A stretch of DNA of 64,000 bases from Microbacterium sp. SY138. GTDB taxonomy: Bacteria; Actinomycetota; Actinomycetes; Actinomycetales; Microbacteriaceae. Below the pieces are notes generated by a model. The model did no database searches, was not told where the DNA came from, and saw only the letters and a list, made by a program, of their open reading frames with translations. Where the stretch lies: contig NZ_CP155793.1 in the NCBI RefSeq assembly GCF_039729145.1, positions 3,038,001-3,102,000 of the forward strand, written 5' to 3'. The position numbers and the translations under genes are program-made. Shown piece by piece: positions 1 to 8,633 of this stretch (the stretch's first letter is position 1; each line of letters opens with the position of its first letter).

Positions 1-1
1 C

Positions 2-520
2 TCGGGCGTGACCTTCTTCCGCAGCCTCGGCGGCACGATCGGCGTCTCCGTCATGGGCGCCGTGCTCGCGAACAGCCTCACCGGTCTGTTCAGCGACGGC
101 AAGGAGCGCATCGGGGCAGCGATCGCCCAGCTCGGCGACAAGGGCGCCGAAGTCGCCGCACAGCTCTCCAGCGGAACGCTGCCGGAGGTCCGCCTCCTCC
201 CCGAACCGGTGCGCTCGATCATCGAGGACTTCTACGCCCAGGCCATCTCGCACGCGTTCCTGATCGGCATCCCGCTCGCGGTGATCAGCCTCATCGCGAT
301 CCTGTTCCTGCCGAACCGACCGCTGACGACGATGACCACGACGGAGCGCGCCCAGGCGGACGCCGCGAAGAAGAAGCCCGTCGACGGCAGCGTCGACGGC
401 GCGGTCGACGTGGCGATCGCCGACGCGACTGCGCTCTCCGGTGCCCCGACGACCGGTACCGTGACGGTCGTCGACCGCGCAGGTGACCGTGGGGACGGCG
501 CCTCCGATGTCCGACGCTGA
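2..520 (+). CDS. MFS drug exporter (DHA2/EmrB-QacA type), C-terminal part, cut by window start
   Basis: The frame is open to the first base, so the true start lies outside the window; 172 C-terminal residues remain. The opening FFRSLGGTIGVSVMGAV is characteristic of a late transmembrane segment of 14-helix DHA2 drug:proton antiporters. A last membrane segment (FLIGIPLAVISLIAILFLP) is followed by a roughly 65-residue cytoplasmic Ala/Asp/Thr-rich tail. Such proteins export toxic compounds across the cell membrane. The stop codon overlaps the start of the MarR gene by 14 bases, so the two are probably co-transcribed and the regulator likely controls the pump. Substrate cannot be told. Confidence 0.82.
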   Translation, partial: SGVTFFRSLGGTIGVSVMGAVLANSLTGLFSDGKERIGAAIAQLGDKGAEVAAQLSSGTLPEVRLLPEPVRSIIEDFYAQAISHAFLIGIPLAVISLIAILFLPNRPLTTMTTTERAQADAAKKKPVDGSVDGAVDVAIADATALSGAPTTGTVTVVDRAGDRGDGASDVRR

Positions 521-995
521 GAAAGACATCGACACCCCGGAGGCGCGGGCCGAAGCGGTCCGCGCCCTCGAGGCGGAGTTCAGTGAGCTGATCACGCACT
601 TCCGCCGCGTCATCACTGAGAACGCCCATCGGGTGAGCCCCGGTCTGCTGCCCGGCGGCTACAAGATCTTCACGACGATCGCCCGATGCGAACGGGTGAC
701 CGTGTCGACGCTGTCCGAGCGGATGCTCATGGACAAGGGACAGGTCAGCCGCACGGTGCGCGAGCTGGAGGAACTCGGTCTGATCGAACGCACCGCCGAC
801 CCCGCCGACGGCCGTTCGTCCCTCCTGGAGCTCACGCCCCTCGGCACGGAGCGGTTGTCAGCGGCTCGACTGCCGCAGGAGGGCCTGCTGCTGCGCACGC
901 TCGAGCAGTGGAGCCTCACCGACATCGGCAACCTCACCCGGCTGCTGCACGCCCTGGCTTCCGGAGTGACACCGGGGTCGACCGCGGCCGATTGA
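507..995 (+). CDS. MarR-family transcriptional regulator
   Basis: A 162-residue winged-helix regulator. The centre has the MarR recognition region (TVSTLSERMLMDKGQVSRTV) followed by a wing with TADPADGRSS, the typical DxR hairpin. ATG 507 is chosen over in-frame GTG codons at 483 and 489 because it gives a short 14-base overlap with the exporter gene; neither has a strong ribosome-binding site, so the start is uncertain. Being co-directional and overlapping with a DHA2 exporter, it is probably a ligand-responsive repressor of that pump. The 3' end overlaps the convergent argP-like gene by 62 bases. Confidence 0.85.
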   Translation: MSDAEKDIDTPEARAEAVRALEAEFSELITHFRRVITENAHRVSPGLLPGGYKIFTTIARCERVTVSTLSERMLMDKGQVSRTVRELEELGLIERTADPADGRSSLLELTPLGTERLSAARLPQEGLLLRTLEQWSLTDIGNLTRLLHALASGVTPGSTAAD

Positions 996-1878
996 CCGGG
1001 ACGCTGCCGAGGACGCGCCGGGCCTCGGTGGCGACCTCCGCGGCGATCGTGTCGAGCAATTCCGAGCGCAGGTTCCACTGCTGCCAATAGAGCTGCACGC
1101 GCAGGGTCGGTCCCCCCAACGGCACGAGCCCAGCCGACTCCTGCAGCAGCGGCACCATGCCCCAGCCGAGTCCGAGGGTGACCGCGAGGGCGTAATCGTG
1201 GGATGCCGGGACGTAGTGCCGCGGCACGCCCTCCTGCGCGACCGACATCGCCCTGAGCCATTCGTGCTGCAGGGTGTCCCTCCGGTCGAAGTCGACGAAC
1301 GGCGCGGCCGTCAACGCGGTCGATGTCACTCCCTTGGGGAACCATCGGGCGGCGAACCCCGGCTCTGCCATCGCCCGATACTCGAGCACTCCGAGCGGCG
1401 ACACGGAGCAGCCGGAGACCGGAGTCTCCTCACTCGTGACGGCCGCCATCACCGTCCCCGACTCCAGCAGACGGGCGGTGAAGTTCTGGTCATCTCGATG
1501 CAGGTCGAAGTCGATGTCGTGCGCTGCGGACAGGCGCGCGAGCGGAGCGAGGAACCAGGTCGCCATCGAGTCGGCGTTGACCGCGAGGGGGATGCTGATC
1601 CTGCGCGCCGCGCCGGCCTCGTCGATACCCACCCCGGCCAGCGCATCATGCTCCAGCAGAGCGACCTGCCGCGCCAGACGGACGACCGCCTCCCCCGCCT
1701 GCGTCAGCCGTGCGGGCTTGGTGCGCACGACCAGGATGCGCCCCAGCTGCTGCTCGAGAGTCTTCAACCGCTGACTCACCGCGGAAGGAGTGATCTGCAG
1801 TCGCCTCGAGGCGGCATCCAGTGTCCCCTCGTCGACGATGGCGGCGAGGGTGGCCGCGAGTTCGGGATCGATTCGCAC
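934..1878 (-). CDS. argP: LysR-family regulator, ArgP/LysG type
   Basis: A 314-residue LysR-type protein. The N-terminal helix-turn-helix reads LDAASRRLQITPSAVSQRLK (residues about 19-38), closely matching the ArgP/LysG/IciA branch. It starts at GTG 1876-1878 and is divergent to lysE across 70 bases, the classic arrangement in which lysine- or arginine-bound LysG activates the exporter. The effector domain fills the rest of the length. The 3' end runs 62 bases into the end of the convergent MarR gene. The specific effector (Lys, Arg or His) is inferred from the family, not seen. Confidence 0.88.
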   Translation of the reverse strand: MRIDPELAATLAAIVDEGTLDAASRRLQITPSAVSQRLKTLEQQLGRILVVRTKPARLTQAGEAVVRLARQVALLEHDALAGVGIDEAGAARRISIPLAVNADSMATWFLAPLARLSAAHDIDFDLHRDDQNFTARLLESGTVMAAVTSEETPVSGCSVSPLGVLEYRAMAEPGFAARWFPKGVTSTALTAAPFVDFDRRDTLQHEWLRAMSVAQEGVPRHYVPASHDYALAVTLGLGWGMVPLLQESAGLVPLGGPTLRVQLYWQQWNLRSELLDTIAAEVATEARRVLGSVPVNRPRSTPVSLRKPGRAAAG

Positions 1879-1936
1879 ATCAGCAATGCTAATGGTTCGG
1901 TAGAAATCTTCGCTTCTCTTGATGTCCGGCCGTTCC

Positions 1937-1942
1937 TAGGCT
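1937..1942 (+). promoter_or_regulatory. Leaderless-type -10 element for lysE
   Basis: TAGGCT lies exactly six bases before the lysE ATG, the TANNNT-N6-ATG layout of actinobacterial leaderless transcripts. No Shine-Dalgarno-like sequence precedes this ATG, which agrees with a leaderless mRNA. Confidence 0.5.
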
Positions 1943-1948
1943 GTATCC

Positions 1949-2611
1949 ATGCTCACGGTTCTCGCCGGCCTCGGCCTCGGTCTCTCCCTCATCGTCGCCA
2001 TCGGCGCGCAGAACGTCTTCGTGCTGCGTCAGGGGATCCGCCGCGAGCACGTCCTCGCCGTCGTGGCCATCTGCGCGCTCTCCGACGCAGCGCTGATCGC
2101 GGCGGGCGTCGCCGGGCTCGGCTTCGTGATCTCTGCCGCGCCGTGGCTGGTGGTCGTCGCACGATGGGCGGGGGCGCTGTTCCTGCTGACCTATGGCATC
2201 CTGGCCGCACGCCGGGCCTGGCGTGGAGGTGAGGAGCTGGTCGTCGAGACCTCCGACTCCTCGCCCTCCGCATCGCTCGCATCGAGCGGCGTGACGGCGA
2301 CGCTCACTCGCACGCGGTTGACACCCGTGATCCTGACGACGCTCGCGCTGACGTGGCTCAACCCTCACGTCTATCTCGACACCGTGCTGATGCTCGGATC
2401 GATCGCGGCCACCCACGGCGACGAGCGCTGGCTGTTCGCGGGCGGGGCGATCGCCGCCAGCATCCTGTGGTTCACGGCGCTGGGGTTCGGCGCCCGCTAT
2501 CTGGGGCGCTGGTTGCGCACCCCGCGGTCGTGGCGCATCCTCGACGCCGTGATCGCGGTGGTCATGATCGCGATCGCGATCAGCCTCGTGCTGCCGGTGC
2601 TAGGAATCTGA
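1949..2611 (+). CDS. lysE: LysE-family basic amino-acid exporter
   Basis: A 220-residue integral membrane protein of the LysE/ArgO family. Near the N-terminus it has GLGLSLIVAIGAQNVFVLRQ, the family hallmark (GAQN), then about six hydrophobic segments and the conserved LTWLNPHVYLD motif around residues 130-140. It exports lysine and/or arginine. It is divergent to the ArgP/LysG-type regulator. The ATG sits six bases after a TAGGCT -10 element, so the transcript is probably leaderless. Confidence 0.92.
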   Translation: MLTVLAGLGLGLSLIVAIGAQNVFVLRQGIRREHVLAVVAICALSDAALIAAGVAGLGFVISAAPWLVVVARWAGALFLLTYGILAARRAWRGGEELVVETSDSSPSASLASSGVTATLTRTRLTPVILTTLALTWLNPHVYLDTVLMLGSIAATHGDERWLFAGGAIAASILWFTALGFGARYLGRWLRTPRSWRILDAVIAVVMIAIAISLVLPVLGI

Positions 2612-2617
2612 GCGGAG

Positions 2618-2974
2618 TCAGACGCTGTCGATCTGCGCGAGCCGGGCGCGGACGAGCGTCTCGAGCACCTCGCCCGGGATCGGATGCTCGGGCTGGAACC
2701 GGATGGTGCCCTTGTCGACGCTGACTCCCGGATGCCCGTCGAGCATGTCGGCGACGGCGGCGACGGCATCCGGGCTGAACGGGTAGATGCCGATGTGCTT
2801 CTTGGCGCGCATCACCGAGAGCAGCGGCTTGCCGCCGTGCACGAGCGCGGGCATGCCGTAGCCCGTGCCCTGCTCCGCATCCGGAGCCTCCCGACGGGCG
2901 ACCGCATAGACGCGGTCGATCGCATCACGATCGGCAACGGCGAGATCTGCGAGGTAGTCGTCGATGGTTCCCAC
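2618..2974 (-). CDS. DUF1801-type (YdhG-like) small protein
   Basis: A 118-residue protein starting at GTG 2972-2974. The pattern IDDYLADL, GYGMPALVHGGKPLLSV, KHIGIYPFS and KGTIRFQPEHPIP matches the DUF1801/YdhG family, which has a frataxin-like fold; some members are called iron chaperones or YdeI-like proteins. Its biochemical role is not established. It is convergent with lysE, with six bases between the stops, and lies about 50 bases upstream of and in the opposite direction of decay from no obvious partner: the next gene on the same strand begins a separate ABC operon whose end is at 3023. Confidence 0.8.
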   Translation of the reverse strand: MGTIDDYLADLAVADRDAIDRVYAVARREAPDAEQGTGYGMPALVHGGKPLLSVMRAKKHIGIYPFSPDAVAAVADMLDGHPGVSVDKGTIRFQPEHPIPGEVLETLVRARLAQIDSV

Positions 2975-3022
2975 GAGGGCATCCTGCCACCGATCGGCGC
3001 GCAGGGCGAGGACCGAGCGCGA

Positions 3023-3826
3023 TCAGACGCCGTCGAGCGGACGCATGATGCGCGTGAGGAAACGCTTCGTGCGCTCGTGCTTCGGCGCGCTGAAGATCTC
3101 GGCCGGCGGCCCCTGCTCCACGACGACGCCGCCGTCCATGAACAGCACGTGATCGGCGGCTTCGCGCGCGAAGCTCAGCTCGTGGGTGACGACCGCCATG
3201 GTCCAGTTCTCGTCCGCGAGCTCCTTGATCACGAGCAGCACTTCGCCGACGAGCTCCGGATCGAGCGCACTGGTCGGCTCGTCGAACAGCAGCAGGTCGG
3301 GCTTGAGCGCGAGCGCGCGCACGATTCCCACGCGCTGCTGCTGCCCTCCGGAGAGTTGGTGCGGGCGGGCATCCGCCTTGTCGGCCAAACCGACCCGGTC
3401 GAGCAGCGCGAGCGCCTCGGCCACCACCTCGGCCTTCGGACGCCCCTGCACCCGCCACGGCCCCTCGATGACGTTCTCGAGAACCGTCAGGTGTGGGAAG
3501 AGGTTGTGGTGCTGGAACACCATCGCGGAACGGTCGCGCAGCGCGAGTCGCTTCTGCTTCTGCACGCGGGGCTTCGGCTGCACGGCGGGCGCGAACTCGA
3601 TCTCCGGCCCGCCCGCGACCACGATCGTGCCGGCGTCCGGTGTCTCGAGCCCGTTGAGCGCACGGAGCACGGTCGTCTTACCCGAGCCGCTGGGGCCGAT
3701 GAGCACGACGACCTCGCCACGGTGCAGAGTCAGATCGATGCCGCGGAGCACCTCGTTGTCACCGAAGCTCTTGTGCAGGCCACGGGCGGTGAGCAGAGCC
3801 TCTGAAGTGTTGTCAGTGCGCGACAC
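3023..3826 (-). CDS. Polar amino-acid ABC transporter, ATP-binding protein
   Basis: A 267-residue ATPase with Walker A GPSGSGKT (residues 44-51), signature LSGGQQQR, Walker B LLLFDEPTSALDP and switch histidine VVTHELSFA. It most resembles GlnQ/HisP-type subunits of polar amino-acid importers. Compared with GlnQ it carries an insert of roughly 15-20 residues (PKPRVQKQKRL region) between Walker A and the Q-loop (MVFQHHNLF). It is the last gene of the binding protein-permease-ATPase operon and overlaps the permease gene by 14 bases, suggesting translational coupling. Confidence 0.93.
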   Translation of the reverse strand: MSRTDNTSEALLTARGLHKSFGDNEVLRGIDLTLHRGEVVVLIGPSGSGKTTVLRALNGLETPDAGTIVVAGGPEIEFAPAVQPKPRVQKQKRLALRDRSAMVFQHHNLFPHLTVLENVIEGPWRVQGRPKAEVVAEALALLDRVGLADKADARPHQLSGGQQQRVGIVRALALKPDLLLFDEPTSALDPELVGEVLLVIKELADENWTMAVVTHELSFAREAADHVLFMDGGVVVEQGPPAEIFSAPKHERTKRFLTRIMRPLDGV

Positions 3827-4478
3827 GACTGTCGAGCCTCCTCTCGAGGGCGCTCTGTCCGAATGACAGCACCAGGCAGAACACCCAGTAGACCAGCGCC
3901 GCGGCGAGGTAGAGCACCATGAACTCGTAGGTCGTCGACGCGATCTGCTGGGCCACCTTGAACAGCTCGGTCACGAGGATCAGCGACGCGAGCGAGGTGT
4001 CCTTCACGAGGGAGATGAACGTGTTCGACAGCGGCGGCACCGACACCCGCGCCGCCTGCGGCAGGATGATGCGCGTGAGCGTGCGCGTGCGGTTCATCCC
4101 CACTGTGTACGCGGCCTCCCACTGCCCCTGCGGGACGGAGAGGATGGCCGCACGCACCACCTCGGCGCCGTAGCCGCCGACATTGAGCGACAGCGCGATG
4201 ATCGCGCTCGGCCATGGATCGATCGTGATCCCGATCGACGGCATGCCGTAGAAGATCACGAACAGCTGCACCAGCAGCGGCGTCCCCCGGATCACCGAGA
4301 TGTAGAACCGCGCGACGCCAGAGAGGATCGGGTTCACGGAGATCCGCATCAGCGCGATGCCGATGGCGATGACGAGTCCCAGCGTGAAGGATGCCAGTGC
4401 GAGCGGCACCGTCGCCGTCAGCCCCGCCCAGGCGATCGGCCCGAGCGAGTCGAGGAACAGCTGCCAGGGGTTCTCCAT
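3813..4478 (-). CDS. Polar amino-acid ABC transporter, permease
   Basis: A 221-residue HisM/GlnP-type inner-membrane permease with about five hydrophobic segments. The EAA-type coupling loop is visible as EAAYTVGMNRTRTLTRIILP in the second half, where the protein contacts the ATPase. VIRGTPLLVQLFVIFYG is the conserved RGTP motif of amino-acid permeases. The start lies three bases after the binding-protein stop; its end overlaps the ATPase gene by 14 bases. It forms the membrane channel of the importer. Confidence 0.93.
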   Translation of the reverse strand: MENPWQLFLDSLGPIAWAGLTATVPLALASFTLGLVIAIGIALMRISVNPILSGVARFYISVIRGTPLLVQLFVIFYGMPSIGITIDPWPSAIIALSLNVGGYGAEVVRAAILSVPQGQWEAAYTVGMNRTRTLTRIILPQAARVSVPPLSNTFISLVKDTSLASLILVTELFKVAQQIASTTYEFMVLYLAAALVYWVFCLVLSFGQSALERRLDSRVAH

Positions 4479-4481
4479 CGA

Positions 4482-5303
4482 TTACTGCGAGACGTCTTCG
4501 CCGAAGTACTTCTTGCTGATCTCGGCCAGAGTTCCGTCCGCACGCAGCTCGTCGAGCGCCCCGTCGACCGCCGTGACGAGCGCTTCCTTGTCCTTGGTGA
4601 ACGCGAAGGCCTGCTCGCCGGCATCTTCGGTCTCGGCGGCGATCTTCAGACCGGTCGGGCTGTTGGTCGTCTCGTAGTCGAGGAACGTCAGCTTGTCGTT
4701 GATGGTCGCATCGACGCGGCCCTGACGCAGGAGCTCGACGGCCTGCGCCCAGCCCTCGACGCCCTCGACCTTGGCACCCGATTCAGTGGCGAGGTCGTTC
4801 CAGTTGCTCGTGAGCGACTGTGCGGTGGTCTTGCCCTCGAGGTCGGCGAACGACGAGATCGAGTCGTCATCCTCGTTCACGACGATGACGCCGGGCGAGA
4901 CCGTGTAGGGCGTGCTGAAGAGGTATTTCGCCTCGCGCTCGTCGTTGATCGTGACCTGGTTGGCGATCACGTCGAAGCGTCCGGCGTCGAGGCCCGCGAA
5001 GATTGCATCCCACTGGGTCTCTTCGAACTTCACCTCGAGGCCGAGCTTGTCGGCGACGGCTTCGATGATCTCCACGTCGTATCCGGTCAGGTCACCGGCG
5101 CCGTTGTCGCCGTGGAAGCTGAACGGGCGATACGTGCCCTCGGTTCCGACGGTGAGCGTGCCGTCCTTCGCGAGACCGTACTCCGAACTCGCGGAGCTCT
5201 CGCCACTGCCCGAGGTGCTCGCGGGCGTGCTCGACCCGCTGCAGGCGGTCAGGGCTGCGGCGGCGACGACGAGTGCGGTGACGGCGATGAGACGACGGGA
5301 CAT
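4482..5303 (-). CDS. Amino-acid ABC transporter, substrate-binding lipoprotein
   Basis: A 273-residue SBP_bac_3 family protein. The signal peptide ends in a lipobox, LTACSGS, with Cys21 as the lipid-anchored residue. After a Ser/Gly linker come typical features of the family: GYDVEIIEAVADKLGLEVKF and DVIANQVTIND. It resembles cystine/polar amino-acid binding proteins (FliY/TcyA-like), but the ligand is not certain. A strong Shine-Dalgarno AGGAGG lies just before the ATG. It is the first gene of the three-gene operon. Confidence 0.92.
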   Translation of the reverse strand: MSRRLIAVTALVVAAAALTACSGSSTPASTSGSGESSASSEYGLAKDGTLTVGTEGTYRPFSFHGDNGAGDLTGYDVEIIEAVADKLGLEVKFEETQWDAIFAGLDAGRFDVIANQVTINDEREAKYLFSTPYTVSPGVIVVNEDDDSISSFADLEGKTTAQSLTSNWNDLATESGAKVEGVEGWAQAVELLRQGRVDATINDKLTFLDYETTNSPTGLKIAAETEDAGEQAFAFTKDKEALVTAVDGALDELRADGTLAEISKKYFGEDVSQ

Positions 5304-5463
5304 GAACCCTCCTGGGGTGTGAAGCGCGGTGCGAGTTTACGCGACCGACGCGCGAACTCCCCCACAGTACGTGGCGCTCGGCGGATCGCCGCATCCGATG
5401 ACGTTGCGTTTCGCGGGTCTGGCCTGCCCTCTCGGGGCCCTGCCCCGTTCGAGCGCCAGCCCT

Positions 5464-5524
5464 GTTCCGGTCGCACTTCCTGCCGCTCAGCAGTCGATGA
5501 TGCGGCAGGAAGTGCGACCGGAAC
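5464..5524. repeat. 61-bp dispersed palindrome, copy 1 (perfect)
   Basis: Two 23-base arms (5464-5486 and 5502-5524) are perfect reverse complements around a 15-base loop. The arm core is CCGGTCGCACTTCCTGCCGC. Two diverged copies with the same 23-15-23 geometry occur at 25834-25894 and 35329-35389. It lies between the rplA terminator and the ABC binding-protein promoter region. Confidence 0.85.
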
Positions 5525-5543
5525 GAGGTCTGCGCAGGACGCA

Positions 5544-5575
5544 GAAACGCCCCCGGGCGAACCCGGGGGCGTTTC
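5544..5575 (-). terminator. Hairpin terminator after rplA
   Basis: Fourteen-base perfect GC-rich stem (5544-5557 with 5562-5575) around a four-base loop, 12 bases past the rplA stop. There is no clear U-tract, as is common in actinobacteria. Confidence 0.7.
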
Positions 5576-5587
5576 AGAGAGTCAGAC

Positions 5588-6277
5588 TCAGATGGAGTTG
5601 ACGTCCAGCGGGATGCCGGGGCCGAACGTGGTCGACACCGCACCCTTCTGGATGTAACGGCCCTTCGAGCTCGACGGCTTGAGGCGGACGATCTCCTCGA
5701 GCGCTGCGCCGATGTTCTCGTTCAGCTGCTCTGCGGTGAAGGATGCCTTGCCGACGACGAAGTGCACGTTGGCGTGCTTGTCGACGCGGAACTCGATCTT
5801 TCCGCCCTTGATCTCCTCGACGGCCTTGGCCGGGTTCGGAGTCACGGTGCCGGTCTTCGGGTTCGGCATCAGACCACGCGGTCCGAGCACCTTTCCGAGA
5901 CGACCGACCTGGCCCATGAGCTCCGGGGTGGAGACAGCGGCGTCGAAGTTGGTCCAGCCATCGGCGACCTTCTGGATGAGCTCGGCGCCGCCGACCTCAT
6001 CTGCGCCTGCGGCGATCGCAGCCTCGGCCGCGGGGCCGGTGGCGAAGACGATGACGCGGGCGGTCTTACCGGTGCCGTGGGGCAGGATGACGGTGCCGCG
6101 CACCATCTGGTCCGCCTTGCGGGGGTCGACGGCGAGCTTCAGCGCGACCTCGACGGTCGAGTCGAACTTCGTCGAGCCGGTCTCCTTCGCGAGGGCGACG
6201 GCCTCGGTGGGGGTGTAGAAACGGTCTGCCTCGATCTTCTCGGCGGCAGCCTTGTAAGCCTTGGACTTGGTAGCCAT
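5588..6277 (-). CDS. rplA: 50S ribosomal protein L1 (uL1)
   Basis: A 229-residue protein of standard length. The L1 signature [17 protein letters not shown] spans residues about 128-144, preceded by [19 protein letters not shown]1 forms the mobile stalk of the large subunit at the tRNA exit site. The ATG at 6275-6277 follows a GAGGAG Shine-Dalgarno and lies 11 bases after the rplK stop; the open frame extends further upstream through rplK but that part is non-genic. It is followed by a hairpin terminator, so rplJ/rplL are not in this transcription unit. Confidence 0.98.
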   Translation of the reverse strand: MATKSKAYKAAAEKIEADRFYTPTEAVALAKETGSTKFDSTVEVALKLAVDPRKADQMVRGTVILPHGTGKTARVIVFATGPAAEAAIAAGADEVGGAELIQKVADGWTNFDAAVSTPELMGQVGRLGKVLGPRGLMPNPKTGTVTPNPAKAVEEIKGGKIEFRVDKHANVHFVVGKASFTAEQLNENIGAALEEIVRLKPSSSKGRYIQKGAVSTTFGPGIPLDVNSI

Positions 6278-6288
6278 GATTATTCTCC

Positions 6289-6720
6289 TCAGCCCTCGAC
6301 CGTGATGCCCATGGAACGGGCGGTGCCGGCGATGATCGAGATCGCGGCCTCGATGTCGTTCGCGTTCAGGTCGGCCTGCTTGGTCTCGGCGATCTGACGG
6401 ACCTGGTCCTTGGTGATCTTCGCGACCTTGACGGTGTGCGGGGTCGCGGAGCCCTTGGGGACGCCGGCGGCCTTCTTGATGAGCTCCGCAGCAGGCGGGG
6501 TCTTCAGGACGAAGGTGAAGCTGCGGTCCTCGTAGACGGTGATCTCGACGGGGATGACGTTGCCGCGCTGCGACTCGGTCGCGGCGTTGTACGCCTTGCA
6601 GAACTCCATGATGTTGACGCCATGCTGACCGAGCGCGGGGCCGATCGGCGGCGCCGGGTTGGCTGCACCGGCGTTGATCTGAAGCTTGATCAGGCCGGTC
6701 ACCTTCTTCTTCGGTGCCAT
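6289..6720 (-). CDS. rplK: 50S ribosomal protein L11 (uL11)
   Basis: A 143-residue protein of the usual length. The N-terminal domain has PPIGPALGQ (residues 24-32), the proline-rich thiostrepton/RNA-contact motif, and the C-terminal RNA-binding domain ends [21 protein letters not shown]11 is part of the GTPase-associated centre. ATG 6718-6720 is chosen because family members begin MAPKKK and a GGAAAG-type ribosome site lies upstream. It is directly followed by rplA. Confidence 0.98.
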
Positions 6721-6887
6721 TCTCTTTCCTTTCATCGAATCGGATGCCGGAGCATCCGCTTCTCCCACAGATCCGGCGGTTCCGGAACGTGGTCGTCTCC
6801 GCGCACGCCGAAGCGTCGCACAAACCACACAAGTCTACCCGATCAGAAGGAGTCCTGCCGGCCACGGCCGCTCAGCGGCGCAACGGA

Positions 6888-6925
6888 CGCCTGCCCGACG
6901 CAAGAGGCGCCTGCCCGACGCAAGA
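6888..6925. repeat. 18-bp direct repeat, two copies
   Basis: CGCCTGCCCGACGCAAGA occurs at 6888-6905 and again at 6908-6925 (period 20), in the gap between nusG and rplK, abutting the nusG terminator hairpin. No function is evident. Confidence 0.7.
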
Positions 6926-6954
6926 ACGGCCGCCCCGAGAGGGACGGCCGTTCT
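6923..6954 (-). terminator. Hairpin terminator after nusG
   Basis: Ten-base perfect outer stem (6923-6932 with 6945-6954) with an inner short stem around GAGA, 14 bases past the nusG stop. It separates secE-nusG from rplK-rplA, which would then need their own promoter or read-through. Confidence 0.7.
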
Positions 6955-6968
6955 CGTGTGAATGTGTG

Positions 6969-8012
6969 TCAGACCATCTTGGTGACCTGGTCGAACGACA
7001 GCTCCACCGGGGTCTCGCGCTCGAAGAGGGAGACGAGGACCGTGAGCTTGCCGCTCTCGGGCTTGATCTCGCTGATCGAACCGGGAAGACCCGCGAACGA
7101 GCCCTCCTTGATCGTGATGGTCTCGCCGACCTCGAAGTCGACCTCGGCCGGCAGCGGACGAGCGACGGCGACGCCGCCCTTCGACGCGATGTTCTTGGCC
7201 GTGGGGACGTCCTTGACCTCGACGAGCGACTTCAGCATGTTGAAGGCCTCTTCGAAGCGCAGCGGCGTCGGGTTATGGGCGTTGCCCACGAAGCCGGTGA
7301 CACCCGGGGTGTGCCGCACGACCGACCAGGTGTCTTCCGTGAGCTCCATGCGCACCAGCACATAGCCGGGGATGCGCACGCGGGTGACCATCTTGCGCTG
7401 GCCGTTCTTGATCTCGACCACGTCTTCCATCGGGACCTCGACCTGGTAGATCTCGTCCTCGACCTCGAGCGTCGACTTGCGCTGCTCGATGTTGGCCTTC
7501 ACCTTGCGCTCGAAACCGGCGTAGGAGTGGATGACGTACCACTTGCCCGGGAGCATGCGGAGGTCCATGCGGAAGGCCTCGTACGGGTCTTCCTCGGCGT
7601 CCTCGTCGTCTTCGTCCGTCGAGGAGTCCTCGTCGGCCTGCGCGTCGTCAGCGCCGAGCTCGGGACCGTCGTAGGGAGTGACCTCGTCGGCCGCCTCCGC
7701 CTCCTGCTCGGCGACTTCTTCGGCCACTGATTCGTTGAGGACCTCAGCGGCAGCCTCAGACTCAGCCGCTTCGTCCAGGTTGAGAGCGTCGTTCACGATC
7801 GCGTCCGCCTCCGGGTCGTCGATGTCGATGTCGATGTCAGCCGTGTCATCCTCTTCGCCGTCCTCATCTTCGACGTGGACCGCGACGTGTTCGGCCGAGG
7901 TGACCGAGAGCTCTTCCTCAGCGAGGACGTTGCCCTCCTGGGCCTCGTCTTCCTCGCTGGACTGCTCTGCGGCGGTCGCCCAGTCGGCGTCGTCGGAATA
8001 TCGTTCAGACAC
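6969..8012 (-). CDS. nusG: Transcription termination/antitermination protein NusG
   Basis: A 347-residue protein. The NGN domain starts near residue 157 ([20 protein letters not shown]) and the C-terminal KOW domain contains [16 protein letters not shown]. NusG binds RNA polymerase and links transcription to Rho or ribosomes. The first roughly 150 residues are an extremely acidic Asp/Glu-rich extension, a known trait of actinobacterial NusG but at the long end here. It follows secE by 40 bases and is followed by a hairpin terminator. Confidence 0.97.
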   Translation of the reverse strand: MSERYSDDADWATAAEQSSEEDEAQEGNVLAEEELSVTSAEHVAVHVEDEDGEEDDTADIDIDIDDPEADAIVNDALNLDEAAESEAAAEVLNESVAEEVAEQEAEAADEVTPYDGPELGADDAQADEDSSTDEDDEDAEEDPYEAFRMDLRMLPGKWYVIHSYAGFERKVKANIEQRKSTLEVEDEIYQVEVPMEDVVEIKNGQRKMVTRVRIPGYVLVRMELTEDTWSVVRHTPGVTGFVGNAHNPTPLRFEEAFNMLKSLVEVKDVPTAKNIASKGGVAVARPLPAEVDFEVGETITIKEGSFAGLPGSISEIKPESGKLTVLVSLFERETPVELSFDQVTKMV

Positions 8013-8052
8013 GTTGTTTTCTCCATAGCTGCGGCGCGAGCCGCGGGGGTCA

Positions 8053-8325
8053 TCAGCCAGGGATTCCGAACACCCAGTGCGCCAAGAGCCCGAAGGCGAA
8101 GTCCAAGCCGTAGACGATGCCCATGACGATGATCACGAAGACGAGCACCACCCCGGTGAACTTGAACAGCTCCTTGCGAGTCGGGGTGACGACCTTGCGG
8201 AGCTCGGCGATGACCTGGCGGATGAACAGGGCGATGCTCCCGAAGAACCGGGAGAAGGGGTTGCCCTTCTTCTCGCGGGTGGCGCCGGCCGCGACGACCT
8301 CGCCGCGCGGTTCGTCCTGATCCAT
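8053..8325 (-). CDS. secE: Preprotein translocase subunit SecE
   Basis: A 90-residue protein with one C-terminal membrane segment (residues about 57-80) preceded by the conserved amphipathic motif [13 protein letters not shown] (41-53). SecE clamps SecY in the Sec translocon. It is shortly upstream of nusG, the near-universal bacterial order, and lies 40 bases downstream of tRNA-Trp on the same strand, a common arrangement. Confidence 0.96.
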   Translation of the reverse strand: MDQDEPRGEVVAAGATREKKGNPFSRFFGSIALFIRQVIAELRKVVTPTRKELFKFTGVVLVFVIIVMGIVYGLDFAFGLLAHWVFGIPG

Positions 8326-8365
8326 CCTGAATGTACCTTTCGTGTGTCAGCGTTGCGCTGACGCG

Positions 8366-8438
<73 letters not shown>

Positions 8439-8633
8439 AGAGACCGGGAGGTCTCGGGGTGTTCTCCCCACTCTGCCACCGTAGCCGCGATCGGAAGACC
8501 CCAGGCATGGCGAAAGAATGCAGACAACAACTGCCCCACAAGCATACGGCATCGATCCGGTCGCGCCGAACCGGGATCGCGATGGCGTGTTCTTGTTAGG
8601 CTCAGCGAGCGTATGCAGGAGGAGGGAGCGCCG

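Noticed and set aside
483..506. GTG 483 as the start of the MarR gene
   Set aside because: It would lengthen the overlap with the exporter gene to 38 bases and add residues not typical of the family; ATG 507 is simpler, though not proven.
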